Positions 54,253 through 63,465 of a stretch of 64,000 bases of DNA are shown in pieces. The DNA comes from Marinobacter sp. F3R08 (GTDB lineage Bacteria; Pseudomonadota; Gammaproteobacteria; Pseudomonadales; Oleiphilaceae). Every line of letters starts with the position of its first letter. Position 1 is the first letter of the stretch. The position numbers were made by a program, and so were the translations under genes. The notes under the pieces were generated by a model. That model was given only the letters and a program-made list of their open reading frames with translations, was not told the origin of the DNA and did not search any database. The DNA is taken from positions 434,001-498,000 of the forward strand of contig NZ_JAHKPI010000014.1 of the NCBI RefSeq assembly GCF_018860425.1. The letters are read 5' to 3'.

Positions 54253-56650
54253 TTACGGCTGGATCGCCCCGCCCCTCAACCGCTGCCAGCTCCGCGCTGG
54301 ACAGCCATTCCCCTGGGGGCTTGTCCATCACACTGGCACAGGCTGCCAGGGCATGGCCCCAGGAACAACCGTTGGCAAACAGCATGCCGGCCTCATTCAG
54401 TGTTCCGCCGCGATTGATGTAACCCAGAACACGGGCCTGTGACGGGTCCGGAAACAGCGGATGAAAATGGCCCCGGAATACTTCAGGGCGCATGTGGGTG
54501 AGAGCAACTCGCCGATTAATACGCTGGGGAAACAGACGTTCCCTTTCGAATTCCGACAGACAGGCCTGTGCTTCCATGGTGTCCCTTGGCTGGCGGAACC
54601 GACCGGGTTCCTGGATATAGACCAGGCGGAATGGGGTGCCGGTCTCCCGCAGACGCTCACAGGCCCGTATTGTTTCGGATAACTGATAGGCGCCATTGGC
54701 CATGAGCAGCAACGGTTCGCCGGCAGAGGTATCTTCATCTACCACCAGGGCTCCGTGTCTGGCCAGAAGGTCGGCTTCGGTGCTGTCAAAGACACAGGGC
54801 CGCTCCCGTTTGGGAATCACCATACAGGTGATCTGCCCTCGTGCGCTGAATACCGATGGCAAAGCTGCGAGCGTGCTGTTGTAATCGGCGGGAAACACAA
54901 CCCGGGACACATCGTTCATCTCTGCGAGCATGCTCTCGCAGAAGGTGGTGTCCTGGTGAGATTGCTCGTTCTTGCCGTTTTCCCAGGTATGTGAGGTGGC
55001 GATAACCGGCAGGCCAAGCCAGCGTGCCGGTCGGCCCACTTCTTTCTGGTGTCGGGCGAAGATCAGTTCCTGCCGGATGGCGCCGAGCATCTTTACGCAG
55101 AATGCCTCATAGCTGGCTACCAGATTCAGCCCTGCTTTATTGGCAAGACAGGCCGAAACCACGGCTTCTTCGTTCAACGCGGTGATAATCTTCCCGTGCA
55201 CCGATTCCTTGTCGTTTTCGGGATCGTTTACCCGGTGTTTCAGTTGGCTCAGCACACCGCCGAGCCGATTGCTGGCCAGCTCGTCAGGATTGCCCACCCG
55301 AACCCTGAGGTCCGGGTTTTCATTCACCAATGCCCGGAAAAAGTCATCCACCGCCTGCATGGGAGAGGCGAGGTTGGGGTTGGATGGTAGCCGGGGAATC
55401 ACAGGGGCTGGCGGATTGCGTGTTGCGAGGGCATGGTCCCGCTCCAGAGGGCGTGATTGCTCGGTATGCTGTTTCAGCCGGGCGATGCAGTTCTGCAGTT
55501 GGTCCGGAGCCACCCACAATCTGGCGGCATGTTCGTTAAACAACTCCCGGGCTCGCGCGTGAATGCGTGGATTGCCGGGCAGTGGCAGGTTGTGGGCCGA
55601 ATTGCTGCTGGCGCCATAGAATCCGTAACCTTTGGTGGTTTCTGCAATGCCGTATGGCATCCGGGCCGGATAGTTACTGTCGCCCTGAAGAACAGCCTCG
55701 CCATTGGCTGCCAGCGCCTGCTCCATTTCATACAGGGCACAGACAAAGGCAGCAGGATCACGGCCGTCAAAACGGAACGGTACGAACCCCCGTTGCTCAA
55801 GGTGCGCCTCAAAGCGTTCAAGGCCCTCGCGGGTACCCAGCTCGGTTCGCTGTTCAATGCGCCGGCCGTTGGCAATCAATACCGGCATGACGGCACCGCA
55901 GTCTTCGGCACGCCACCAGCGCGGGACCCAGTCGCTTCCGCGCTGTTCCTCAGCGGCACCGTCTGAGAGGAAAGCCACCAGGGATTCGCCGGGCAGGGGC
56001 ATGTGGGCGTATTGGAGTTCGGCAAACCCCAGGTAACCACCTTCGAGAATGCCGCCCGCGGTGTGCGGATTCACATGGCTGCCAAGGGGCGCGGCCATGG
56101 TGCCATCCGGGGTCTGCCGATAGCTGTAGAAATCAGCCACCAGGATGGAGAGACCGTCAGGGCCGCGGTAGCGTTCCGCCTGTTCCGGATGAAGATTTCC
56201 GGTTAGCACATTCAGGGCGTCAATTGCTGACACACAGTGGCCCTGGCCCATCAACCAGCTCCGTGTTCGCCCGGTTAAATTGTTCAGTGCCATATAGCCG
56301 GCATAAGCCGGCACCATGTTAAGGGCACCGCCGGTGTGACCTTCCGGATTGGTTTTGAAATCCTGGGGCGCCAGAGGCTGACCTGAGACATCTACCCGGC
56401 GCGCGTAGGTCATATGAACCACCAGCCACAGACCGGCACTGGCTAATCGGTCCAGGTCGGCCAACTGACGGTAAACCGCGGCGGCATCCGGCTGGTGTCC
56501 GGCCTCTACCAGATGCTCCGACAGCAGCCTTACCTTCTGTTTCGTGGTCTCGCTGTGATGGATGACACCATAGCCATCGCACCAGCGCCGGTAGTCCGGA
56601 CAGCCTGAATGGGTGGGGTCCACCGGTGCTGTTTGAATGGGTAATGACAT
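54233..56650 (-). CDS. Divergent phosphoketolase-like ThDP enzyme
   Basis: An 805-residue protein. The C-terminal two-thirds follow the phosphoketolase order: RVGNPDELASNRLGGVL, SYEAFCVKMLGAI, TSHTWENGKNEQSHQDTTF, VVFPADYNSTLAAL. In the N-domain the usual GPGHGGPA and GDGEAETGP motifs read GQGHCVSA and SDGAAEEQRG. ThDP or phosphate handling may thus differ, and cleavage of xylulose or fructose phosphate to acetyl phosphate is not assured; some databases name such proteins xylulose 5-phosphate 3-epimerase. ATG 56650 (MSLPIQTAP) is chosen over the open frame to 56830. Divergent from ilvD. Confidence 0.78.
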   Translation of the reverse strand: MSLPIQTAPVDPTHSGCPDYRRWCDGYGVIHHSETTKQKVRLLSEHLVEAGHQPDAAAVYRQLADLDRLASAGLWLVVHMTYARRVDVSGQPLAPQDFKTNPEGHTGGALNMVPAYAGYMALNNLTGRTRSWLMGQGHCVSAIDALNVLTGNLHPEQAERYRGPDGLSILVADFYSYRQTPDGTMAAPLGSHVNPHTAGGILEGGYLGFAELQYAHMPLPGESLVAFLSDGAAEEQRGSDWVPRWWRAEDCGAVMPVLIANGRRIEQRTELGTREGLERFEAHLEQRGFVPFRFDGRDPAAFVCALYEMEQALAANGEAVLQGDSNYPARMPYGIAETTKGYGFYGASSNSAHNLPLPGNPRIHARARELFNEHAARLWVAPDQLQNCIARLKQHTEQSRPLERDHALATRNPPAPVIPRLPSNPNLASPMQAVDDFFRALVNENPDLRVRVGNPDELASNRLGGVLSQLKHRVNDPENDKESVHGKIITALNEEAVVSACLANKAGLNLVASYEAFCVKMLGAIRQELIFARHQKEVGRPARWLGLPVIATSHTWENGKNEQSHQDTTFCESMLAEMNDVSRVVFPADYNSTLAALPSVFSARGQITCMVIPKRERPCVFDSTEADLLARHGALVVDEDTSAGEPLLLMANGAYQLSETIRACERLRETGTPFRLVYIQEPGRFRQPRDTMEAQACLSEFERERLFPQRINRRVALTHMRPEVFRGHFHPLFPDPSQARVLGYINRGGTLNEAGMLFANGCSWGHALAACASVMDKPPGEWLSSAELAAVEGRGDPAVITRGLP

Positions 56651-56848
56651 GAGATGGCTCCATGGCGTCAGTGTGTCATTGGATTCTAAAACCACCACCG
56701 GGCACAGCCCTTGATTCAGGTCAGTCGGGGCTGCATCTTTTCTGAGACCGGTTCTGGGTGAGCGGCAGGATCTGGTTGCCTGCACGTTGCCGAATGCCAC
56801 GGTTTCTGAGAGTCTGACCGGATAAGGCATCTGAACAAGGAGACTCCC

Positions 56849-58537
56849 ATGACGCGAGACAGGAATCAGGACAATCGGAGGAAATATTCAGCACCCGTGG
56901 TTGATGGCATCGGCAAATCTGCCAGTCGCGCCATGCTTCGGGCGGTCGGGTTTACGGATGAGGATTTCAGCAAGCCCCAGATCGGCATTGCGTCTACGTG
57001 GAGTAACCTTACGCCTTGCAATATGCACATTAACCAGCTGGCCGAAGCGTCGGCGGCTGGTGCCGATGACGCGGGCGGCAAGTCGCTGATCTTCAACACC
57101 ATCACGGTATCGGACGGGATCGCCAATGGCACCGAGGGCATGAAGTATTCCCTGGTGTCCCGGGAGGTGATTGCCGATTCCATTGAAACCGTGGCTGGCT
57201 GTGAGGGTTTTGATGGGCTGGTGGCCATCGGTGGCTGTGACAAGAATATGCCCGGCTGCATGATGGGGCTGGCTCGCCTGAATCGGCCTTCGGTATTCGT
57301 GTATGGAGGCACCATCATGCCCGGGGAAAACCACACCGATATCATCTCCGTGTTTGAGGCCGTTGGCGCTCACGCCCGGGGCGATCTGGATCTGATCGAG
57401 GTCAAGCAGATCGAGGAAACGGCAATTCCCGGTCCGGGCTCCTGTGGCGGCATGTATACCGCCAACACCATGGCATCGGCCATCGAAGCCATGGGTATGA
57501 GCCTGCCAGGCAGTTCCGCCCAGAATGCGGTGTCAGATACCAAGGCGGAGGATTGCCGGGGCGCCGGCGCGGCAGTTCTGAACCTGCTGGAGAAAGACAT
57601 CAAACCCAGCGACATCATGACCCGGAAAGCCTTTGAGAATGCCATTACGGTGGTGATTGCCCTGGGTGGCTCCACCAATGCAGTGCTGCATCTTCTGGCT
57701 ATGGCCAGCACAGTGGGCGTTGATCTGGAGCTGGAAGATTTCGTTGAAATCGGCAAGCGGGTGCCGGTGCTGGCAGACCTTCGTCCAAGCGGTCATTACA
57801 TGATGTCGGAACTGGTGGCCATCGGCGGCATTCAGCCGCTGATGAAAATGCTGCTGGACCGGGGTTTACTGCATGGCGATTGCCTGACCGTGACGGGCCA
57901 GACTCTGGCGGAGAATCTGGCCGCCGTTGCGCCCTATCCCGAGGGGCAGGACATCATTCACGCCTTTGAGAACCCGATCAAGGCTGACAGCCATCTGCGA
58001 ATCCTGTTCGGGAACCTTGCGCCGACCGGAGGGGTCGCCAAGATCACCGGCAAGGAAGGTACCCACTTTACCGGCCGCGCTCGCGTATTTCATTCGGAAG
58101 AAGAGGCCCAGGAGCGGATTCTGGACGGCACCGTGGTGGCAGGCGATGTGCTGGTTATTCGTTATGAGGGGCCAAAAGGAGGGCCCGGGATGCGGGAAAT
58201 GCTCAGTCCCACCTCTGCCATTATGGGCAAGGGCCTCGGCAGTGATGTGGCCCTGATTACCGATGGTCGCTTTTCTGGCGGCAGCCATGGGTTTGTTGTT
58301 GGTCATATCACCCCGGAAGCCGCTGAGGGTGGGCCCATTGCTCTGGTTGAGGATGGCGACACCATCACCATTGATGCGGTAGCCAACAGCATTGAGCTGG
58401 ATGTTGCGGAGCAGGAACTGGAGCGCCGCCGCGAGAACTGGCAGAAACCAGCGCCAAGGTTCACCCGAGGTGTTCTGGCGAAGTATTCGCGCACGGTCGG
58501 TTCCGCCTCGAACGGTGCGGTCACGGATCTGCCCTGA
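56849..58537 (+). CDS. ilvD: Dihydroxy-acid dehydratase IlvD
   Basis: A 562-residue Fe-S dehydratase for valine, isoleucine and pantothenate synthesis. The cluster Cys residues are in [24 protein letters not shown] and [15 protein letters not shown], with the C-terminal [23 protein letters not shown]. The length and the SNLTPCN pattern match the shorter 2Fe-2S type rather than the 616-residue E. coli form. GGAG lies before ATG 56849. A terminator-like hairpin follows. Confidence 0.93.
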   Translation: MTRDRNQDNRRKYSAPVVDGIGKSASRAMLRAVGFTDEDFSKPQIGIASTWSNLTPCNMHINQLAEASAAGADDAGGKSLIFNTITVSDGIANGTEGMKYSLVSREVIADSIETVAGCEGFDGLVAIGGCDKNMPGCMMGLARLNRPSVFVYGGTIMPGENHTDIISVFEAVGAHARGDLDLIEVKQIEETAIPGPGSCGGMYTANTMASAIEAMGMSLPGSSAQNAVSDTKAEDCRGAGAAVLNLLEKDIKPSDIMTRKAFENAITVVIALGGSTNAVLHLLAMASTVGVDLELEDFVEIGKRVPVLADLRPSGHYMMSELVAIGGIQPLMKMLLDRGLLHGDCLTVTGQTLAENLAAVAPYPEGQDIIHAFENPIKADSHLRILFGNLAPTGGVAKITGKEGTHFTGRARVFHSEEEAQERILDGTVVAGDVLVIRYEGPKGGPGMREMLSPTSAIMGKGLGSDVALITDGRFSGGSHGFVVGHITPEAAEGGPIALVEDGDTITIDAVANSIELDVAEQELERRRENWQKPAPRFTRGVLAKYSRTVGSASNGAVTDLP

Positions 58538-58542
58538 GAGTA

Positions 58543-58565
58543 TCCCTGGCCATACCGGCCAGGGA
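58543..58565 (+). terminator. Hairpin downstream of ilvD
   Basis: TCCCTGGCC-ATACC-GGCCAGGGA, a perfect 9-bp stem 5 bp after the stop with a weak T-containing tail. Confidence 0.6.
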
Positions 58566-58749
58566 GTTGCTCCAGCCTGAGCGTGACGGGTTCATCCTGT
58601 CGTTGCCTGAATGACAACGGGGTAAACAAGGTTTCACCTGATCAAACCCGGGATTCGCTGGTATAGTGGTTTTTTGAACCAATCACCTGCACAAATCCCG
58701 ACGATGAACTGGTCGTACGAGGTATGCATCATTCACAGGATCTGTACAA

Positions 58750-59694
58750 ATGAGAAGGTCTGGTCTTGCCCCTTTGGTGGCTTGTGTATTGCTGTGTTTG
58801 CCGGGGCTGCTTAGCGCCCATCAAAAGACATCCGGCGCCGAGACACCGGCTGCTGAGCAGGGGCCAAGTCTTGCCTCGGTGAATGCTGCAGTGGCGTGGG
58901 CCGGTGACAATGACCTGGTCTTTGGCAAGAATGCCGACCGACCAGTGCCTATAGCCTCGATCACCAAAGTGATGACTGCACTGGTTGTTCTGGAATCCGG
59001 AGAACCGCTGGACGAATGGTTAACCTTTCACAAGCGACACACGCCAGCGGCCGCGAATGCCTACAGCCGGATTCGTATTGACTCACAGATGCGTCGTGCG
59101 GATGTTTTGCGCATAGCCTTGATGTCATCCGAAAACTTCGCCGCCTACACTTTGGCAAGAAACCATCCGGGCGGATTCGATGCCTTTATTGAAGCGATGA
59201 ACGCCAAGGCCAGGGAACTCGGTATGACCGGTACCCGGTTTGTTGACCCAACCGGACTGTCATCCGAGAACCTTTCAACCGCCGCAGATCTGGTCCGGTT
59301 GGTTAATGCCGCGGCCGACTATCCGGAAATCCGTGCCTATTCCACGACAGGGTATTTCCGCGGACAGTTTCGTATGCCCCGTTACAGCCTGTCGTTCGGG
59401 AACACCAACGCTCTGGTTCACAGGGATAGCTGGGGGGTGGCCCTGAGCAAGACCGGTTATCTTGCGGAGGCCGGGCGGTGCCTGGTCATGATTTCACAGA
59501 TGAACGGCAAGGAAGTGGTTACCGTGCTTCTGGATTCCCTGGGCACCCGCTCCCCCATGGGCGATGCCGGGCGGGTCAAGCGTTGGCTGGACACCGGTGC
59601 CCGGGGTTCGGTCGCCGCTGCGGCACGGCGTTACGAACAGGAAAAGAATGCGGCCTACGCGACCGCAGGTAACAGCGCTGTCAGCGTGAACTGA
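58750..59694 (+). CDS. pbpG: D-alanyl-D-alanine endopeptidase PbpG (PBP7-like)
   Basis: A 314-residue periplasmic serine peptidase with a signal peptide ending near LLSAHQ. Active-site motifs in order: SxxK as IASITKVMTA, SxN as MSSENFAA, KTG as LSKTGYLAEAG. It matches PBP7 (E. coli 310), which cuts peptide cross-links in peptidoglycan. It begins 212 bp after ilvD and is followed 19 bp later by an asparaginase-like gene on the same strand. Confidence 0.92.
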   Translation: MRRSGLAPLVACVLLCLPGLLSAHQKTSGAETPAAEQGPSLASVNAAVAWAGDNDLVFGKNADRPVPIASITKVMTALVVLESGEPLDEWLTFHKRHTPAAANAYSRIRIDSQMRRADVLRIALMSSENFAAYTLARNHPGGFDAFIEAMNAKARELGMTGTRFVDPTGLSSENLSTAADLVRLVNAAADYPEIRAYSTTGYFRGQFRMPRYSLSFGNTNALVHRDSWGVALSKTGYLAEAGRCLVMISQMNGKEVVTVLLDSLGTRSPMGDAGRVKRWLDTGARGSVAAAARRYEQEKNAAYATAGNSAVSVN

Positions 59695-59713
59695 CACTTG
59701 AGGGAATTCTGCT

Positions 59714-60193
59714 ATGATCCAGATCTTCACTACGGGTGGCACCATCGACAAGGTGTACTTTGATGCCAACAGCGAGTTCGAAGTAGGCCATAGTCTGTTG
59801 CCGGAGTTACTGTCTGAATCCAATATCCACGAAGGCTATCGCCTGCGGGAATTGACGCGTAAAGATAGTCTGGAGATGACCGATGACGATCGTCAGCAGG
59901 TGCTGGCGGCGGCCAAGGAATGTGACTGTGACCGCATTGTCATCACCCATGGCACCGACACCATGGCAGAGACAGCCTCGGTGCTGTCCAGCCTTGAAGG
60001 TAAAACCATTGTGTTGACCGGAGCCATGCAACCTGCTCGCATGCGCCGGACTGATGCAGTGTTCAATATCGGTTTTGCCTGGGCGTCGGTGCAATTGCTG
60101 CCACCGGGTGTCTATATCGCGATGAACGGCGAAGTGTTTGAAGCCGGAGCGGTTCGCAAGAACCTGAAGGCCCAGCGTTTTGAGCGAGCCTGA
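59714..60193 (+). CDS. Single-domain asparaginase-like protein
   Basis: A 159-residue protein equal to only the N-terminal domain of type I/II asparaginases. It holds both catalytic Thr motifs: TTGGTIDKVY (Thr near residue 7) and VITHGTDTMAETA (Thr-Asp), and LTGAMQPARM. Full enzymes have ~330 residues and use the second domain for the dimer interface and part of the site. Such short stand-alone forms are known as a family with no proven activity. Co-directional with pbpG. Confidence 0.83.
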   Translation: MIQIFTTGGTIDKVYFDANSEFEVGHSLLPELLSESNIHEGYRLRELTRKDSLEMTDDDRQQVLAAAKECDCDRIVITHGTDTMAETASVLSSLEGKTIVLTGAMQPARMRRTDAVFNIGFAWASVQLLPPGVYIAMNGEVFEAGAVRKNLKAQRFERA

Positions 60194-60196
60194 ATT

Positions 60197-60889
60197 TCAG
60201 TCCAGGCTGCCTTTTTCCTGACAAGTCAGTTCCCGGTATTCGCCGGGCTTCAGCGCCGTATCCAGTTCTATTTGTCCGATCCGGATACGATGCAATGCCT
60301 CAACATGGTTGCCAACAGCTGCCATCATACGTTTAACCTGATGGTAGCGTCCCTCCGAGATCGTCAGCTCAATGATGCGTTCTTCAAGAGTTTTTATCCG
60401 GGCAGGCCGGGTAGGCTTCGGGTCATTGTGCAGGAGCACGCCTTGTTCCAGTTCTTTTGCCGCAGAGTCTGGCAGCGGCTCGTTCAGCGTCACCCGATAG
60501 GTTTTGGGGCAATCCGTTCGCGGTGAGGTGATCCGGTGGGACCACTGTCCATCAGTGGTCAACAACAACAAGCCGGTGGTGTCTGCATCCAGGCGGCCGG
60601 CAATGTGAAGATTCCGGGTTATGTCTGCAGGCAGCAGGTCCAGAGCCGTTGGATGGTCGCTGTCGGTTGTGGCGCTCACCACGCCCGCTGGCTTGTTCAT
60701 CATCAGATAGCGTTCGCCCGGTAAAACGAGCGGTACGCCATTCCGGGCTACTCTTTCATTGCCGGCCAAGCGGGTGTTGGCGCTTTTGCAGGGCTGATCA
60801 TTTACCGTTATTTCTCCCCGGCTGATGGCCTGTTTCGCCTGCTTTCGGGAGAGTTCGGTGCTGGTGGCAATAAAGTAATCCAGGCGCAT
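60197..60889 (-). CDS. rsuA: 16S rRNA pseudouridine(516) synthase RsuA
   Basis: A 230-residue enzyme (E. coli 231). An S4 RNA-binding domain at residues 1-60 (MRLDYFIATSTELSRKQAKQAI) is followed by the synthase domain with catalytic Asp in HIAGRLDADTTGLLLLT, YLMMNKPAGVVSAT and the ending GRYHQVKRMMAAVGNHVEALHR. The frame opens to 60940, but ATG 60889 is the family start. Convergent with the asparaginase-like gene by 3 bp. Confidence 0.93.
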   Translation of the reverse strand: MRLDYFIATSTELSRKQAKQAISRGEITVNDQPCKSANTRLAGNERVARNGVPLVLPGERYLMMNKPAGVVSATTDSDHPTALDLLPADITRNLHIAGRLDADTTGLLLLTTDGQWSHRITSPRTDCPKTYRVTLNEPLPDSAAKELEQGVLLHNDPKPTRPARIKTLEERIIELTISEGRYHQVKRMMAAVGNHVEALHRIRIGQIELDTALKPGEYRELTCQEKGSLD

Positions 60890-60894
60890 GGTTT

Positions 60895-61923
60895 TCAGCA
60901 GCCTTGTCCTTGTGCTGGCGTGCTCAGGCTGGCGAGACAAAGCACCGGGGTTTTTCCGGTTATGCGAGACCAGAGCAAAGCCAGCTTTTCAGAATCCACG
61001 TCGGGGCGAAGAGTGCGGATGCTTGTCGTGGGTGCAACGCCCTCTCCATTCTGGACGGCGAGAACAAAGGTGAAAGGGTGGGCGCCGGGAATGCCTAACC
61101 GGATGTCAGTAGCAGTAATGTGGTTACCCACCTGATCGTAATCCAGAAAGCCTTTGGTAAACCATTCCAGCCGCCGTGCGTCGGGAAGGTTTGCCACCGT
61201 CCTCGCGAGATCTTGCCGGCGGGGGAAATATTCAAGGCTCAGGGGGGCGTCACCATCCAGGAAGCCGGTCACGATCTCTACCCGCTGATCACCTTGCAGG
61301 GCTGTGGCGCGCCACAACAGGGTACTGAACGGCATCGGTTGCACCAGAAGCGCGGAGTGTTCCAGCCCGGCGTCTGCAAGTGCCGGTTGCACTCGTTGGG
61401 TAATGAGGTGTTGTCCCAGTACACTCCAGCCCAGGTACAGCGTGGATAGTGCCAGCCCTGTAACGATAGCCTGCCTTGCCGGTGGCCGAGCCAGGAAGAA
61501 CAGGCAGCCAACGAGCAGGGGAAGGGTATAGAGGGGATCAATGATGAAAATGCTGTTGATGGCGACCGGTGGCCGGATGGGCCAGAACAGTTGGGTGCCA
61601 TAGGTGGTAAAGGTATCCAGCAGTGGATGGGTAATCAGGACCAGTCCGGTTACTGCGAGCCACCGTTGAAAGCTCAGTTGCGGTTTCCAGCGCCACAGCA
61701 GCCAGGCCAGGGTAACCGCAAGGGGCGCGAGGATAAACAGCGAGTGGCTGAACCCGCGGTGCTGAGTGAAGTTGGCCACCGCCGTTCCATAATCGATGAC
61801 CACGTCGAGATCCGGCAGGGTACCCAGCAACGCGCCCGCCACCAAGGCCGAACGGCCAAGAGTCTTGCCGGCTATGGCACCGGCCAGGGAGGCACCCAGA
61901 GCGGCCTGGGTTATGGAATCCAT
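60895..61923 (-). CDS. Membrane-bound metal-dependent hydrolase, YdjM/DUF457 family
   Basis: A 342-residue protein with five or six N-terminal hydrophobic helices. The family motifs are GALLGTLPDLDVV and the metal-binding QHRGFSHSLF and HPLLDTFTTYGTQLFWP. About 130 soluble residues follow. YdjM in E. coli belongs to the LexA regulon; no LexA box is evident here. Stops 5 bp before the rsuA start, so the two share a transcript. Confidence 0.85.
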   Translation of the reverse strand: MDSITQAALGASLAGAIAGKTLGRSALVAGALLGTLPDLDVVIDYGTAVANFTQHRGFSHSLFILAPLAVTLAWLLWRWKPQLSFQRWLAVTGLVLITHPLLDTFTTYGTQLFWPIRPPVAINSIFIIDPLYTLPLLVGCLFFLARPPARQAIVTGLALSTLYLGWSVLGQHLITQRVQPALADAGLEHSALLVQPMPFSTLLWRATALQGDQRVEIVTGFLDGDAPLSLEYFPRRQDLARTVANLPDARRLEWFTKGFLDYDQVGNHITATDIRLGIPGAHPFTFVLAVQNGEGVAPTTSIRTLRPDVDSEKLALLWSRITGKTPVLCLASLSTPAQGQGC

Positions 61924-61985
61924 GTCAGATCAGTCTCGCATCAGGACGGTTACCTGTTGTTGTAGGTCGCAGACTCTGTTCCGGA

Positions 61986-63236
61986 TCACTCGCTCACCGC
62001 TATTTCCAGCGCAACAAGAACCGAGTCACCGGGATAACCGTCGGCCACGAGGTCGTTGGCCGCCTGAAACTGGCGGATTGCAGATCGGGTGGCCGGGCCC
62101 ATGATGCCATCAGGCTTGCCGGGCTCGTAGCCGTGTTGCTGAAGGGCTTTCTGAAGGCTGATGATGTTGGCCCGAGACAGGGCCGGTGCATCTACCGGTG
62201 GCGGGTTCTGCAACTGGCCCGCACCGGCGATACGGTCAGCAAGGTGGCCAACCGCGATGGCGTAGAACTCGGAGCGGTTCCAGCCCATGATGACCCGGAA
62301 GTTGTCATAGGCGAGAAACGCCGGGCCACGGTGTCCGGCGGGTACCACCAGGGCGGCATTGATCGGTTCGTGGGCCAGTGGGTTGCCAAAGGCATCCGTG
62401 ACGCCCAGGTCGTGCCATTTTTTCAGAGGCAGGCGACGCCCGTCTGCCAGGGAATAGTCGAAATTCTCGGGCAGAACTACCTCGCGGCCCCAGCGATAAT
62501 CGCTGTTCCAGTTCATGGATTCCAGAAAACTGCCGGCCGACATCATGGCATCTGGCAGGCTGTTCCAGAGATCCCTCCGGCCATCGCCGTCACCATCGAC
62601 CGCATGCTTCAGGAAGACCGTGGGCATGAACTGGACATGGCCCATGGCGCCGGCCCAGGAACCTTCCATCTGGTCAGCCGGAATGGCGCCTTCATCAATA
62701 ATACGCAGGGCGGCGATGAGCTGTTCAGTGAAAAAGGTGCGTCGGCGGGGATCGCACGCCAGCGTTGTCAGTGAGCTGGGAACCGACATCTTGCCAAAAT
62801 AACTGCCAAAGTTGGTTTCCAGCCCCCAGAACGCAACCAGATACGGTGCCGGAACGCCGGTTTCCCGGGTGACTTTTGCCAGTAATGCCTGGTGTTCCTG
62901 AAGCAGTTCACGACCTTTACTGACCCGGGCATCGTTCACCCGGCGGTTCAGATAATCGGCGAAGGTGGTCGTAAATTCAGGTTGCCGCCGATCCAACTCG
63001 ATCACCCGATCCAGATGTTCAACGTTCGCCATCACTTCGCTGGCGGTCTTGCGGCTGACTCCGGCGGCAATAGCCTGGTCCTGGAGCCGGGCCTTGCATT
63101 CGGCGAAACCGGTAGAAGACGATGCATCGCTCTCCTGGGCATTGGCAGGAAGCGACAGAAGCGATATAAAACCGGAAGCCAGTAATGCGCGGGCAAAGCC
63201 GCCCTGGCGAAGAATCCTTGCAGGTGTGGTCAGCAC
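61986..63236 (-). CDS. Lytic murein transglycosylase, MltB/SLT type with peptidoglycan-binding domain
   Basis: A 416-residue periplasmic enzyme with a signal peptide (FARALLASGFISLLSLPANAQ, cleavage near AQE). The catalytic domain has Glu in YLVAFWGLETNFGS and QFMPTVF, the MltB-like subset. A C-terminal peptidoglycan_binding_1 domain follows (about residues 355-412: LQKALQQHGYEPGKPDGIMGPATRSAIRQFQ). No lipobox is seen, so it is soluble. It cleaves glycan strands to anhydromuramyl products. Confidence 0.9.
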   Translation of the reverse strand: MLTTPARILRQGGFARALLASGFISLLSLPANAQESDASSSTGFAECKARLQDQAIAAGVSRKTASEVMANVEHLDRVIELDRRQPEFTTTFADYLNRRVNDARVSKGRELLQEHQALLAKVTRETGVPAPYLVAFWGLETNFGSYFGKMSVPSSLTTLACDPRRRTFFTEQLIAALRIIDEGAIPADQMEGSWAGAMGHVQFMPTVFLKHAVDGDGDGRRDLWNSLPDAMMSAGSFLESMNWNSDYRWGREVVLPENFDYSLADGRRLPLKKWHDLGVTDAFGNPLAHEPINAALVVPAGHRGPAFLAYDNFRVIMGWNRSEFYAIAVGHLADRIAGAGQLQNPPPVDAPALSRANIISLQKALQQHGYEPGKPDGIMGPATRSAIRQFQAANDLVADGYPGDSVLVALEIAVSE

Positions 63237-63465
63237 ACAAAACCCCTATCAGGCCGATGATGGTGGAATAGTCCGGACCCCATGTTAGCGCGTTTTCCGG
63301 CCGGAGAAACACTGTCCGGCGTCTGCTGGAGTGACAATTCTTTAACCTGCGGCTTCGCGCTTTGCAGGGTTTGTCGTCTTTTTGTTGCTGACAGGTTTCT
63401 GGCGCGGGTCTTTGTTCTATAGTTGCACCATAGAATCAGGTTGTCGCTAGGGGAAGGTTTGCAAT

